Origin: Pseudopyrenochaeta lycopersici
Taxonomy: Eukaryota > Ascomycota > Dothideomycetes > Pleosporales > Pseudopyrenochaetaceae
Length of the DNA stretch: 64,000 bases
Reading direction: 5' to 3'
NCBI GenBank assembly: GCA_003313425.1
Contig: NHZP01000018.1
Location: 1,013,044-1,077,043, forward strand
How positions within the stretch are numbered: the stretch's first letter is position 1; each line of letters opens with the position of its first letter. Positions 49,932 through 59,615 of the stretch are shown here, in pieces. The position numbers were made by a program, and so were the translations under genes. Under the pieces are notes generated by a model, which saw only the letters and a list, made by a program, of their open reading frames with translations, had not been told where the DNA came from and made no database searches.

Positions 49932-50089
49932 CCACAACAGCGTCTCTGCTGTTGGCACGGAGTGTGTTTTTATAGAATACTTCTTTTTGATTTAGGGTGG
50001 AGCCCGTTTTCTGTAGGGTTTTTTAAAGTTCCACCAAGCCGAAGGCTGGGGCTTAGGTTCTGTAGGTTTTTCTCGCGTGGAGCGCATTG

Positions 50090-50665
50090 ATGTTTGGGAA
50101 GCTTAGGCTGATCTTTTGTCCTGCAGTACTGCAGACTTTTGTCACGAGCCGCGCTTGTAGTAGTAGTCCGGGTTCGGACGCGATGGACTCAGATGCCATG
50201 GAATGGGAAGGTACGGATGGTACTGGCAACTCAGAAGGGGCTGTTAGGGGACCTGTTGCGGGAGATTCCGTGAAGCTCTCGAAACGTAGGAAGCGGGAGC
50301 GTCGTGGTCTTCGCACGAAGCCATCTTCGTTAGTGCACCAGCCGCCTTTTTTTAGAGAGGTTGTGCGGCGGGAGTCCTTTTCTAGAGCGTGGGAGCGCGA
50401 GGTTGTGGTGTGCCATTCTTGCACTTCCTTGTGTACGCGCGAGTCGTGTCAAGGTGCTCGTGTAGAGGAGCAGTGGGTAGTCAGCTATGTGCAGTTGTAT
50501 GATCGTTCAGGGGCAACGCGGGTGTTGCCTTCGAGTGGAGGGCGGCTTTTATGGAAGAGCGACTGTGGCGCGGAGTCGTGGTTTAATGACATGGGGGAGC
50601 GTGTTCCCTATTCGCAGTCTGGAGCTGCGTTGTTCCGTGTGAGAATGAGTGGAGCTATTGAGTAA
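50090..50665 (+). CDS. Unit 3 orphan: basic, Cys-cluster protein (191 aa)
   Basis: First ATG after the TATA box. The first ~55 residues include an acidic/Gly stretch (MDSDAMEWEGTDGTGNSEG), followed by a strongly basic KRRKRERRGLRTK typical of a nuclear localisation signal (about residues 65-77), and a cysteine cluster CHSCTSLCTRESC (about residues 111-123) that could bind zinc. The C-terminal third is Ser/Gly rich with aromatic residues. NLS plus zinc-binding cluster is a layout seen in small ssDNA-virus regulatory or silencing-suppressor proteins, but there is no recognisable homology, so that role is only a suggestion. Confidence 0.65.
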   Translation: MFGKLRLIFCPAVLQTFVTSRACSSSPGSDAMDSDAMEWEGTDGTGNSEGAVRGPVAGDSVKLSKRRKRERRGLRTKPSSLVHQPPFFREVVRRESFSRAWEREVVVCHSCTSLCTRESCQGARVEEQWVVSYVQLYDRSGATRVLPSSGGRLLWKSDCGAESWFNDMGERVPYSQSGAALFRVRMSGAIE

Positions 50666-51179
50666 ACCGGAGGATTATGGTTATTGGAAGTAACATATCC
50701 GTTACTCTCTTTATTTGTCTGCGTGGAGGCAGTGACTGTAAGGGAAATAGAAGGTTAGGTTTGTTGGGCTAGGCAAAGCGTTTCAGTTACTGTCTGCTAA
50801 TAAGGAGTTGTAGTTTTGTGGTATATGGAAATTTTGTACGGTGTATTCGGAGAAGCTATTTGGATGAATATGGTAAGTTTTCGTTATTTTTCGATAGGTA
50901 GGCATTGAGTTGATAAAGGTGTTGTTTTAACATAGAAGTAGTATCTAGGATACGACTGTTACGTTAATTTGATTTTTGTAATTGCTATACTTTTGTATGG
51001 TTGTGAGGAAAATCGGAGAGTTGTGGTGCGGAGCTCAGTCGGTAAGGGTGTGGGCGCCCTTGGGATGGAATACCGAAGATTAAACCTCTCGAAAATTGGC
51101 CAAGTCCGATTTCCCTGTGGCTGGAGGGCCATGCAGAGTCACATGGGTGTGGCGCGGATTTCGCGCACAGACCCGGACT

Positions 51180-51232
51180 CAACTTTTCTAGTGAGGCGCA
51201 GCCTATATATGATTCCTTTCACTAGAAAGTTG
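51180..51232 (+). other. Unit-boundary hairpin, candidate origin 3/4
   Basis: Left arm CAACTTTTCTAGTG, inner GGCgcaGCC, TATATATGATT | CC at 51214/51215, right arm CACTAGAAAGTTG. Confidence 0.75.
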
Positions 51233-51427
51233 AGCAAGTGGTCGGCAGCCTCGTGCTGCCAGCCCTTGCAACTTTACTCTTAAGCAGGGCCGGCGAGTGG
51301 AACGAGTAGCGAAGCGGTAGTCTTGAATAAGACTAGGGGCCATGCACTTAGTAAGCAAAGCAGAGCACGGACGTGGCGTGTCAGATGACGCTGCTGTGCC
51401 GCTCTGGTAGATCAGTTTTCTGATTTG

Positions 51428-51480
51428 ATTGGTCTATGGATATAGATGCATGGAGGTGCGGTTATGTGGGAACTATAAAG
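51428..51480 (+). promoter_or_regulatory. Unit 4 promoter: ATTGG + TCTATGGATATAGA + TATAAAG
   Basis: Spacing is only 46 bp here, against 87-91 bp in most units, so the promoter has lost or never had about 40 bp. Confidence 0.55.
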
Positions 51481-51713
51481 GGAGGTCCCTCCGCTCTCCT
51501 GGGTGGTTATCTTATAACTACCTTTTTCCTCTGTGGAGCTGTCCCCGCCATAGACGGAGTCGGCGCAATTTATGTTGTGGTTTCACGGACGTGGATATAC
51601 AGAGTACTCGCCCTAACCATCCAAAGGGGTGTCCTTTGTTGCGAAGCATTCTGTAAAGCGCAGTGTCGCGTTTGGGAATCGGCTGTTGGCCGTTTGGTTC
51701 TTCTTGGAAAGAG

Positions 51714-52355
51714 ATGGCGCGGGCGCGGCGAATAGTTGGTCGTTCGGTAGCGAAGCGCGCGAAGCAGGGCGCGAAGCCGCGTTCACCCTATGGGTCGGTT
51801 ATCACGTGCAGCGTGCCGAGGCGTAGAGTGGGTCAGGGAATGGCCTTTCAAGTCGTAGGCTTTGATCTGAACGGACGTGAGGGCGGAGGATTCAGTCGAT
51901 CCTGTGAGAGCGGGGCGATGGAAGCGTATAAGTTGGTTTTGACCTCGAGGGATGCACTCCAGGGAACTAGGAGTGGCATAGTTAAAGCGAATTCTACTGG
52001 TGGACGCACATCACGAGAGTGTTCCAGTGGCGGCGGTGTTGTCGAGGTCCCTCGTGTGGCGATGCCGGATACTACTGTCACGTCGAAGACTACTGGGACG
52101 CTGAACAGTCTTGGTGCGTCTGGTGCGCTTCGGCCGGCTGTCGGTCTTCTGGAATCTTTACAGGCACTGGTAGATGCCAGTGTTTACTTGGCGGAGTTTG
52201 AATTAGCGATTGGCCTTTTCAAGCTTGGTGCCTTTGAGTCTCGTAGTTCTACTTCGTGTAGGGCAGACACGGTAAGATCGATTATCCTGTTTCAATGTAG
52301 TGTATTTGCTAATTGCGATGCCTTTATTCTAGAGCAAGTAGTAAAGCAGGTGTAG
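51714..52355 (+). CDS. Unit 4 orphan: basic N-terminus, helical C-terminus (213 aa)
   Basis: The ATG at 51714 starts MARARRIVGRSVAKRAKQG, a basic N-terminus. A short upstream frame (ATG at 51572, 14 codons) precedes it, so leaky scanning or a leader intron would be needed. The middle is Gly/Ser/Thr rich and the last third is hydrophobic and probably helical (GLLESLQALVDASVYLAEFE), recalling the size and pattern of the unit 8 protein (LLQHLMASFEVV), though no clear alignment exists. DNA- or nucleoprotein-binding is suggested only by charge. No known family. Confidence 0.6.
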   Translation: MARARRIVGRSVAKRAKQGAKPRSPYGSVITCSVPRRRVGQGMAFQVVGFDLNGREGGGFSRSCESGAMEAYKLVLTSRDALQGTRSGIVKANSTGGRTSRECSSGGGVVEVPRVAMPDTTVTSKTTGTLNSLGASGALRPAVGLLESLQALVDASVYLAEFELAIGLFKLGAFESRSSTSCRADTVRSIILFQCSVFANCDAFILEQVVKQV

Positions 52356-52746
52356 TTTTTTGGTGTAACCGTTGTTGCTGCTAGTAAGTTGGCTTCACGG
52401 ATGTGTGCATGGGGTGCGCAGTTGGGTTCCTACTATTCAGGTCATTTTATGTAACGGATTGTATACTAGTATAGTAAGCATTCATGATTTATAATAGTAT
52501 GATGTGTACATTATTTTCTTCTGCTGTAAAGAAAAGCGGTTATTCGTTACTTTTCTTTTGAGTAGGAGTTGTGTATTTTATACGTAGTAAGTGTTATGTT
52601 GTGCGTCGCACGAAGAGGAATGGTTATTTGGCGGAGCTCGGTCAGGAAGGGTGTGGGCGCCCTTGGGATGGAACACCATCTCTCGAAAAAAAAAATGCTA
52701 AGTTCATTTTTGGGTGGCGGTGCGGGTCGCGCACAGGCCCCTCTGA

Positions 52747-52799
52747 CAACTTTTCTAGTGTGGCGCAGCCTATATATGATTCCTTTCACTAGAAAGTTG
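52747..52799 (+). other. Unit-boundary hairpin, candidate origin 4/5
   Basis: CAACTTTTCTAGTG / CACTAGAAAGTTG arms, inner GGCgcaGCC, boundary at 52781/52782. Confidence 0.75.
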
Positions 52800-52989
52800 T
52801 CAAGTGGTCGAGAGCCTTGCGCTCGGGACCACGACGGCTTTACTGTAAGCAGAGCCTGTGAGTGGAGCGAATAACGAAGTGTTAGACTACTTGTAGGCTA
52901 GGGCCTCTGCCCCCTGTAAGTAACACAACGCACGGGCAGTGCGGTCATCTGACCATGGGTTACCCACATTTTATTCAATCATCTATATG

Positions 52990-53083
52990 ATTGGTCTATG
53001 GATATAGAGGTAGGGAGTGTGCGTTTCTTCGCCCACTAGGGACTAGGTGCTCTTGGTAGTTACCAAGTTGTGAAGGTATATAA
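52990..53083 (+). promoter_or_regulatory. Unit 5 promoter: ATTGG + TCTATGGATATAGA + TATATAA
   Basis: Spacing 87 bp. The leader carries an AACAGAGGATCTGT hairpin shared with unit 10. Confidence 0.65.
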
Positions 53084-53161
53084 CAAGAACAGAGGATCTG
53101 TGTTTACGGAGTGTTGCTCTCCCCTAAGGGATTGAACGTTTTCTTATTGTTGTCATTTACG

Positions 53162-54016
53162 ATGGAATCGCAATTTGGAGAGGGTACGACTATCTCCGGT
53201 GTGAAGCGGTCCCATTCGCTGTCTTTGTTTAACTGGGATCAGTTACCGGTGACGTCCAAAGAGGGTAGTAAGGGGTACCCGTTTGCAGGAACAGAGAATC
53301 AGATGCAATCGGTGCGGAGTCACGTGCAAGGTAGGTGGACCTTACAGTGCTTGTTGGGCATCTCCCCAACTGACACCGTCATAGAGCTGGTGGAACAAGA
53401 TAGGTCGCTAACATGCCACGTCTTGCCGAATGGCAGACGACGTTGGTGGTGCACCAAGGAGAGCGGGAAGCCCCCGGATGAATGCATTTCCGGGAAGCAG
53501 TGCGATTGTTTGTTAGGATGCGGCGACATCTACATGGATGATCGGGTCAGGCAGTCCCTGTTGGTCCTTAAGGTGGATGTCCTTGCAGGCGATCAGGTGC
53601 GGAGTCTAGTTGTATTCGCGGAGCTCTCTGTAAAGGCACTGGATGTGCTCTTGCAGCGCATAGTACCTCTGCTCATACTACCGGGAGGTGGTGCTGTGGA
53701 ACCTTCAGTTGTGGAAACGTTGTTTCAGTCGTTAGACAATGGGTGCTTTTCTAGCACTCTTTGGTGTGGGTGTACACTTGCTGTGATTTGTCCACAGTGT
53801 AGGGCGATCCCCTCTCAGCAGTGGAGGTTTACGTGGCGGGATGGCTTTAGTGGGGTTGCTCCAGATGGAATTTCTGGTTGGTTTGTTGGGATCACCGATG
53901 CGGTAGGCATGGTACAGCCGTTCGGAGAAGACTGGCTAAGCTGCGGTACTGTGTTCCCCGAGATAGTATTGAGTAGTTCTGATTGCGGGTGCATGGAGTG
54001 TAGTCCGCATTCTTGA
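53162..54016 (+). CDS. Array family-A protein, unit 5 (spliced, 266 aa)
   Basis: ATG at 53162 starts MESQFGEGT, matching the starts of the unit 6 and 10 members. Proposed exons are 53162-53330 and 53385-54016, with a 54-bp intron (CAAG|GTAGGT donor, CCCAACTGAC branch-like site, GTCATAG acceptor), phase 1. As in unit 1, the intron is in frame, so retention gives a longer product. Conserved blocks: ELVEQDRSLTCHVL, RRWWCTKESGKPP, SLLVLKVDV, FAELSVKALDVLLQRIVPLLIL, the Cys cluster CGCTLAVICPQC, and SDAVGMVQP. It has a longer C-terminus than its paralogs, with extra cysteines (SSDCGCMECSPHS). Function unknown. Confidence 0.75.
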   Translation: MESQFGEGTTISGVKRSHSLSLFNWDQLPVTSKEGSKGYPFAGTENQMQSVRSHVQGRWTLQCLLGISPTDTVIELVEQDRSLTCHVLPNGRRRWWCTKESGKPPDECISGKQCDCLLGCGDIYMDDRVRQSLLVLKVDVLAGDQVRSLVVFAELSVKALDVLLQRIVPLLILPGGGAVEPSVVETLFQSLDNGCFSSTLWCGCTLAVICPQCRAIPSQQWRFTWRDGFSGVAPDGISGWFVGITDAVGMVQPFGEDWLSCGTVFPEIVLSSSDCGCMECSPHS

Positions 54017-54306
54017 TTGTTTGATTGAGTTTGGTAATTGAAGTGTTGTAATGGTAGGTTATGCGTGAGTCGTACTCTTTTAATATAGTTTAGTACAATT
54101 ATTATTTTTCTTGTCCTGCAAACATTGTTTATAGGAAAAATGATGCATTAGATTTTACTACAATGCTTGGTTCGTAAGGGTGTGGGTGCCCTTGGGATGG
54201 AACATCACTCTTCACAAAAAAATTGGCTAAGTCCGATTTCCCTGTGGCTGGAGGCCATGCAGAGTCACGCTGGGGGCTGTGGCTCGGGGGTGCACGGGCC
54301 TGCCCT

Positions 54307-54360
54307 CAACTTTCTAGTGTGGCGTTTTGCCTATATATGATTCCTTTCACTAGAAAGTTG
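54307..54360 (+). other. Unit-boundary hairpin, candidate origin 5/6
   Basis: Perfect 13-bp arms, inner GGCgttttGCC, boundary at 54342/54343. Confidence 0.75.
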
Positions 54361-54544
54361 TCAAGTGGTCAGGAGCCTTGCGCTCCTTGACCCCTGACAC
54401 TTTACGCTAAGCTTTGCCTATGAGTGGAACGAATACCGAAGGGTTAAACTACTTGTAGTTTAGAGGTAAAAGCCCTGGTAAGCACGGCATCACGTGGAGC
54501 GTGAGTCATCTGACGTTGCTGTGCCTCACAAGATCTTTGATCTA

Positions 54545-54638
54545 ATTGGTCTATGAACGTAGACGCAGGGACGGGGCACCACATTGCCTGCTAGGGACTA
54601 GGTTCTCTTGGCGGCGCGCAAGACAGAGAGGTATATAA
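54545..54638 (+). promoter_or_regulatory. Unit 6 promoter: ATTGG + TCTATGAACGTAGA + TATATAA
   Basis: Spacing 87 bp. Confidence 0.65.
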
Positions 54639-54689
54639 CAAGAACAGTGGAGCTGTTTTTACGGAGTGAATTTTTTAAAGCATAGTGCG

Positions 54690-55493
54690 ATGGAGTCGCG
54701 TACTGGGCAAGAGGTTATTATGGTGGAGGCCGATACCAAGAACAGCCTCCCGTCTATTGTAGATGTGCTACAGGAAGGGAGGCCCTGTCCAGTGTCTGTA
54801 GGGACAGAGGCGGAGCGGCAAGTGGTGAGGGATCACGTGCACAGTCAGTGAATACGTCTTCTTTCTGCCTCTCTTAGAAGGCAGGTTGGCCGATGCCCAA
54901 CTGACAGCGTCATAGAGCTTGTAGAGCGTGGAGTGTCGCTAACTGTCCATGTGCCATTGTCGGGGAGACAATCTTGGTGGGTGACCAAAGAAAGCGGGCA
55001 GCCTCCGCGGCAGTGTGAGACGGAGGTCCATTTAGGTTGTCTGGGAGACTATGAGAAGTTGGATTGCCATGGTTGGACCCAGGAGGCACTCTTGGTCCTC
55101 AAGGTGGATGGAGTTCACGATGGCGGGGTGCGGAGCTACGTTCTGTTTGCTCAGCTGTCTTCGAAGGCACTGGAGGTGGTTGTGCAGCGCATTTTACCTC
55201 TTTTTGTGCTGTCAGATGGTCAGACTGCAGATGCGTTAGCTGTCGAGGGATGGTTTGATGCATTCTCTTTAGGGGTTTTTCCTAAAGGTGCTGGCTGCGG
55301 CTGCATGCTAGATGGAATTTGTAGGCCTTGTGCGTTAGGATCGCATTCGTGGCAAGGTTTTCTTTGGCTGAATAGATTTTCGGGTGTATGGCCGTTTGGA
55401 AAGCTTGAGTGGTTCACTGGGGTCAGTGACGCTGTTGGTGTAGTACAACCATCGGGAAGGAACTGGTTGACTTGTGAGCCATGCCCCGAGTAG
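54690..55493 (+). CDS. Array family-A protein, unit 6 (spliced, 243 aa)
   Basis: ATG at 54690 (MESRTGQEV). Here splicing is required, because the first frame stops at a TGA just after the donor. Proposed exons 54690-54843 and 54916-55493, intron 72 bp (GTCAGT donor, CCCAACTGAC branch-like site, GTCATAG acceptor), phase 1, at the same codon as in the paralogs. Conserved blocks: LVERGVSLTVHV, SWWVTKESGQPP, LLVLKVDGV, FAQLSSKALEVVVQRILPLFVL, the Cys cluster CGCMLDGICRPC, SDAVGVVQPSGRNWLTC. The donor with C at +3 is unusual; otherwise intact. Exon 1 is exactly 154 bp, as in units 7 and 10. Confidence 0.75.
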
Positions 55494-55887
55494 GTCAATG
55501 TAGTCCGTCGCTGTGGTACGTGGAGTGTACATCGGAAGGAGTGATCATAGTATTGGTGCGTTAGGATGAAATACTTTGTATTTTAGATTCTATGCTAATG
55601 GTTGCATGCGAGAGTAGTTTGATACGTAGTTTTCATGTGGTATTGTAAGTATGCGTAGTTTATTTTGTGCGGAGGATTTTTGGTATTAGAAAATGTTGCT
55701 GATTTGGTCATGGTAGGGCCATTAAAACAATGACTTCTCGTTGTTGCGGAGCTTGGTTAGTAAGGGCGTGAACCCTTAAAATGGAACACCATTTCAAAAA
55801 AAAATTGGCTAAGTCCGATTTCACAGTGGCTGGAGGCCATGCAGAGTCACCTGGGTGTGGCGCGGATTGTGCGCACAGACCCTCCCT

Positions 55888-55941
55888 CAACTTTCTAGTG
55901 TGGCGAAAAGCCTATATATGATTCCTTTCACTAGAAAGTTG
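55888..55941 (+). other. Unit-boundary hairpin, candidate origin 6/7
   Basis: Perfect 13-bp arms; the inner small hairpin is GGCgaaaaGCC (loop bases differ from GGCgttttGCC while the stem is kept); boundary 55923/55924. Confidence 0.75.
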
Positions 55942-56134
55942 TCAAGTGGTCACCAGCCTTGCGCTGGTTACCCTTGCCACTTTACAATTAAGCAGAGCCT
56001 GCGAGTGGAGCGAGTAACGAAGTGTTAGACTACTTGTAGGCTAGAGGCGCTGCCCCCTGTAAGCAACACGCAGCACGGACCGTGTGAGTCAGATGACGCT
56101 GGGTTGCCACTCTCTTTTTCAGATCTTTAGTCTG

Positions 56135-56238
56135 ATTGGTCTATGAACATAGACAGCATGGAGTGGGCAGAACCCTGCCAAGTATGGAATAGTTTAGCTT
56201 GGCATTGGCAAGGGTCTGAGAAGACAGAGATGTATAAG
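56135..56238 (+). promoter_or_regulatory. Unit 7 promoter: ATTGG + TCTATGAACATAGA + TATAAG
   Basis: Spacing 98 bp; weaker TATA (GTATAAGAG). Confidence 0.55.
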
Positions 56239-56350
56239 AGAGGCGAGTGCCCTCCATCTCTTCTCACGGGTAGTGAGCGTATCTAAATCTACAGTTTCTC
56301 TGTAGTATTTTTCATATCCTTTCCTTAATTTCAACGGGTAGTTGATTGCG

Positions 56351-57036
56351 ATGGAGATGCAAGCCGGATCATGGTCCTGGACAAAGGGTAGCACGCCTAA
56401 GTCGGATTCAGATTTCTTATCTGATTGGTCTATGAAGATAGACCCAGGGACTGCGTTGAAGCTGGATAGCGAGGAGGTGTATACGTTGAAGGCGCAGTTG
56501 CACGGTGAGTGCTCTCTTATCTCTCTATATAAGTTGGGAGATCCCCAACTAATTTGGTCTTGTTCTCTGGGACAGAGTTTGTGAAGCAAGGCACATCAGT
56601 CTGGTGCGAGGCGGAGCCTTCTGGTACTGTCAAGTGGAACCTTGTAAAGGATCAACAGGTTCCTGGCCGCGGTGTATCCGACGAAGACGAGAAAGAGATT
56701 TCGCCAGAGTTTTTGCAACGTTATAGGCACTTTGAGGTTGTTAGTAAGGGCCGACCCTGTGCGAAGGGGTCGCACCTTGTCATCACGTATGCAGGCCACG
56801 GGCGTGGACGGACTGGGTTAGGGATGAGGGAGATTAGTATGTGTGTGCCGTTGACGGACGCAGCGTTTGATTTTCTGGTACAGAGTGTGCTACCGAACGT
56901 CTATAAAGTCGTCGAAGGTTCCAGGTTTAGCGTATTAGTGGTACTATTAGAGGGGTTTGGTGTCATGGATATAACATGCGAATGTGTCTTGAGACCTACT
57001 CGTTGTTTGTCTGATCAGGCGGCGCTGGAGACTTAG
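56351..57036 (+). CDS. Divergent family-A protein, unit 7 (spliced, 204 aa)
   Basis: ATG at 56351 (MEMQAGSW). Exons 56351-56504 and 56576-57036, intron 71 bp (GTGAGT donor, CCCAACTAAT branch-like site, GGGACAG acceptor), phase 1. Exon 1 has the same 154-bp length as in units 6 and 10, and the junction reads EFVKQGTSV where the others read ELVEQ..SL. Downstream it keeps the outline (VKWNLVKD for WWxTKES; FDFLVQSVLPNVY for LDVLLQRILPLLI; CECVLRPTRC for the Cys cluster) but lacks the last CxxC and the SDAVG end. Exon 1 includes a copy of the ATTGGTCTATG regulatory motif (56424-56442), read as DWSMKID. Function unknown. Confidence 0.7.
56424..56442 (+). promoter_or_regulatory. Intragenic copy of the ATTGG/TCTATG palindrome
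   Basis: ATTGG followed by TCTATGAAGATAGA, inside the unit 7 coding region, about 290 bp downstream of the regular copy. Preceded by CTG, as in the promoter copy. Confidence 0.5.
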
Positions 57037-57476
57037 ATGGAAGGGATTGTTCGTATGTAGGACAATTATTTTGCACGAAGTGTGTATGTTGTATACTGTA
57101 CGTTGGGCTGTGAGTGACAGGTTTTGTACTCTGTATACGTGAAGCGAGTATAGGTTGTTGCTAAGAATTAGCAGTAAAGATGATGATTTTCTCTCGTGTC
57201 TGTAGAGAGGGAACTAGGAATAGTTGTTGTAGCACACATGATATTTGTGTTGCAGTATGTTGCGGCTGTAGGAGCTCAGGGAGCGGGGTGTGTAAACAGA
57301 GTCAGTAGATTGAGATGTGGAACAACCAAAAACAAAAAACGGTAAGTCCAAGAAAAAAATCGCAAATTTTTTTGGCTATGTCCGATTGTGTGTGGCTGGA
57401 GGCGATGCTGAGTCACGGTTGCTCGAGAGAGCACGCGCTGGGGGTGTGGCGCGGATTTCGCGCACAGACCCTCCCT

Positions 57477-57530
57477 CAACTTTCTAGTGTGGCGAAAAGC
57501 CTATATATGATTCCTTTCACTAGAAAGTTG
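57477..57530 (+). other. Unit-boundary hairpin, candidate origin 7/8
   Basis: Perfect 13-bp arms, inner GGCgaaaaGCC, boundary 57512/57513. Confidence 0.75.
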
Positions 57531-57722
57531 TCAAGTGGTCGGGAGCCTTGTGCTCCTGGCTACGACGGCTTTACCGTTAAGCAGGGCACGCCTAGGGACT
57601 AGGCAGCGGAGCGTTAAACCACTTGGGGTTTAGGGGCGCTGCACTTAGTAAGCAAAGCAGAGCACGGACGTGGCGTGTCAGATGACGCTGCTTTGGCACG
57701 CTCTTCTTTTCAATCAGTACTG

Positions 57723-57820
57723 TGATTGGTCTATGAACGTAGACATAGGGAGTAGGCACGCCTCTGCCTCGTAGGGACTAGCATTCCTTGGCATTGCGCA
57801 AGGTATCGAGGAATATATAA
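57723..57820 (+). promoter_or_regulatory. Unit 8 promoter: ATTGG + TCTATGAACGTAGA + TATATAA
   Basis: Spacing 91 bp. Confidence 0.65.
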
Positions 57821-57943
57821 GATGGGAGGGCCTCCCACCCACGGAGGTGAGGTTGTTAGGGATCTAAACTTCTAATTACGATTTCCGTACAGGTACTATA
57901 GTCTACAGTGCGCGGATGCGGGCCTGTGAATGCTGGTTAGTGT

Positions 57944-58402
57944 ATGGAGGGAGTACACTCTATTCGTCGTGGTAGCACGACTTCGGGTAACAATGGTTCT
58001 CTGGTAGGACGTCGTCGTTTTTCGTCATGGGTGACGAGTTCTTTGTATGGGGGCCGGCGGAGCCGTTCCAGTCAGGTTTTTGCGGAGGCAGTTTTGGAAG
58101 AAGTGGATGCTTCGTCTTTGCATCACGCATGGGTATTGCGGGCACAGGAGGTAGCCATGGCGGTGTGCTACGTCAGACGGGCGGTGGACGTACTTCGTGA
58201 CACGCCTGAGGTGCTGTTACAGCATTTGATGGCATCTTTTGAGGTGGTCAACCACGCTATTACTCTATTGGTGGATCTCTTCCACGTAGAGGTGATCGAT
58301 TTGCAGGGCGCGACAGGCGAGCAAGCTGCGGAAGCGTTGGAGGACCTCGTCGGCAACATTGTACTTTGTGTTGGGGAACCGGCGTCAAGTGATTTGGTGT
58401 AA
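57944..58402 (+). CDS. Unit 8 orphan: small helical protein with basic N-terminus (152 aa)
   Basis: ATG at 57944 begins MEGVHSIRRGS; residues 1-45 are Arg/Ser/Gly rich (VGRRRFSSWV, GGRRSRSSQV). The rest is dominated by Ala/Val/Leu/Glu with regular hydrophobic spacing (AVLEEVDASSLHHAWVLRAQ, LLQHLMASFEVV, ITLLVDLFHVEV), strongly suggesting a helical bundle. Two short upstream frames (ATGs at 57916 and 57929) overlap the start; a CTAATTAC...CCGTACAG acceptor-like sequence just upstream (about 57870-57892) hints at a leader intron. No family recognised. Confidence 0.6.
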   Translation: MEGVHSIRRGSTTSGNNGSLVGRRRFSSWVTSSLYGGRRSRSSQVFAEAVLEEVDASSLHHAWVLRAQEVAMAVCYVRRAVDVLRDTPEVLLQHLMASFEVVNHAITLLVDLFHVEVIDLQGATGEQAAEALEDLVGNIVLCVGEPASSDLV

Positions 58403-59056
58403 GTGTTGTCATCTATTGGTTTCTAGGTCATGTATCTTCATGACCATGACATTCTTTCAGTAGTAGCCATGTTAACGTGAAGCGTGTTCATAGGATTATT
58501 GCAGATGGAGAGAAGATGGTGCTCCGTTGTGCTGTGTATACGGAGCCTGGTAAATTTCTCTTTGCGGAGCTTCCGGCGGATTAACCTATTAGGTGTATGT
58601 AAAACAGAGTTTTTTGTTATCGTCTGATAGATTGTAGAGGCAGTGGTCTCGGTTGTGGAGCTATTACTGTAGTTAATTGTTTGCTATAGGAAAGCTGCTG
58701 TGTTGTGAACGTAAGTTACTTGTTATTACCTTATTAATAAGGTAGAGATATGTTAGGGTAGTCTAATAATACGAATGTAGTTTTACATGTTATTTGTGGA
58801 GAGCGATGATTATTTGAAGTGTGAGGGGAGCATTATGAGTATACTTGTATGTCGATTTTTTGTATAGTAATGTTGTATGGAGAGTAACGTGTGGCAGCTC
58901 CATAGGACGAGAATTTTTTTGGAAAATTGAAAATTATTCTTCAAAAAAAAAAAGCGTAAGTCCATTTTGTTGTGGCTGGGGGCACACTAAGTCACGTTAG
59001 ATGCTGTGGCTCGGGAGAGTCACTTGTGGCGCAGATGGTGCGCACAGGCCAGGCCT

Positions 59057-59110
59057 CAACTTTCTAGTGTGGCGTTTTGCCTATATATGATTCCTTTCAC
59101 TAGAAAGTTG
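59057..59110 (+). other. Unit-boundary hairpin, candidate origin 8/9
   Basis: Perfect 13-bp arms, inner GGCgttttGCC, boundary 59092/59093. Confidence 0.75.
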
Positions 59111-59297
59111 TCAAGTGGTCAGGAGCCTTGCGCTCCTTACCCTTGTCACTTTACATGTAAGCAGGGCCGGCGAGTGGAACGAGTAGCGAAGCGGTAGACT
59201 ACTTGTAGGCTAGGGGCGCTGCACTTAGTAAGCAGAGCAGAGCACGGACGGTGCGGGTCAGATGACTATTGCTGTGCCTCACAAGATCTTTGATCTA

Positions 59298-59527
59298 ATT
59301 GGTCTATGTTCATAGACACGGGGAGTGGGCAGGATATGGCCGACTATGGAATAGTCCTGCTTGGCATTGGTTATCACTGGACGGTGATTGGATATGTCGT
59401 ATGTAGTGCGGCGTTTCGGAGATTGGTTTTCTCATCCTGGATAGGTTGGTGTGAAGCACGAATTGCGTACGTTGACGCAGTCGGGTTTGGCTGCGTCGGT
59501 TAATTCCTCAGAAGGGTGTATATAAAT
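59298..59527 (+). promoter_or_regulatory. Unit 9 promoter: ATTGG + TCTATGTTCATAGA ... TATATAAAT
   Basis: Perfect TCTATG/CATAGA palindrome with a changed centre (TT). The TATA box lies about 220 bp further, so about 130 bp appear to be inserted compared with other units. Confidence 0.55.
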
Positions 59528-59615
59528 GGGGTCCCCGTAGTGTCGGGGTGCAGTGACTGCCTTTTAATGCTATTTAACCCTTCTTATTTTTTTCCTTGTT
59601 ATCAGCGTGGTTGCG

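Larger units (their letters stand above)
49628..51214 (+). mobile_element. Array unit 3 (1,587 bp)
   Basis: Single orphan gene. The leader after TATATAA (49925) shares the ACAGCGTCTCTGCTGTTGGC segment with unit 1 although the genes are unrelated. Confidence 0.85.
51215..52781 (+). mobile_element. Array unit 4 (1,567 bp)
   Basis: Single orphan gene. 51343-51395 is identical to 57640-57692 of unit 8. Confidence 0.85.
52782..54342 (+). mobile_element. Array unit 5 (1,561 bp, the shortest)
   Basis: Second member of the paralogous gene family. Shares the GGGCCTCTGCCCCCTGTAAG segment and following bases with unit 1. Confidence 0.85.
54343..55923 (+). mobile_element. Array unit 6 (1,581 bp)
   Basis: Third member of the paralogous family; the leader hairpin is AACAGTGGAGCTGTT, a paired variant of that in units 5 and 10. 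Confidence 0.85.
55924..57512 (+). mobile_element. Array unit 7 (1,589 bp)
   Basis: Carries the divergent fifth member of the paralogous family. It has two ATTGGTCTATG elements, one in the usual place and one inside exon 1. Confidence 0.85.
57513..59092 (+). mobile_element. Array unit 8 (1,580 bp)
   Basis: Carries the shortest gene of the array (152 aa); about 650 bp between its stop and the next hairpin have no recognisable gene. Mosaic: start identical to unit 1, next block identical to unit 4. Confidence 0.85.
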
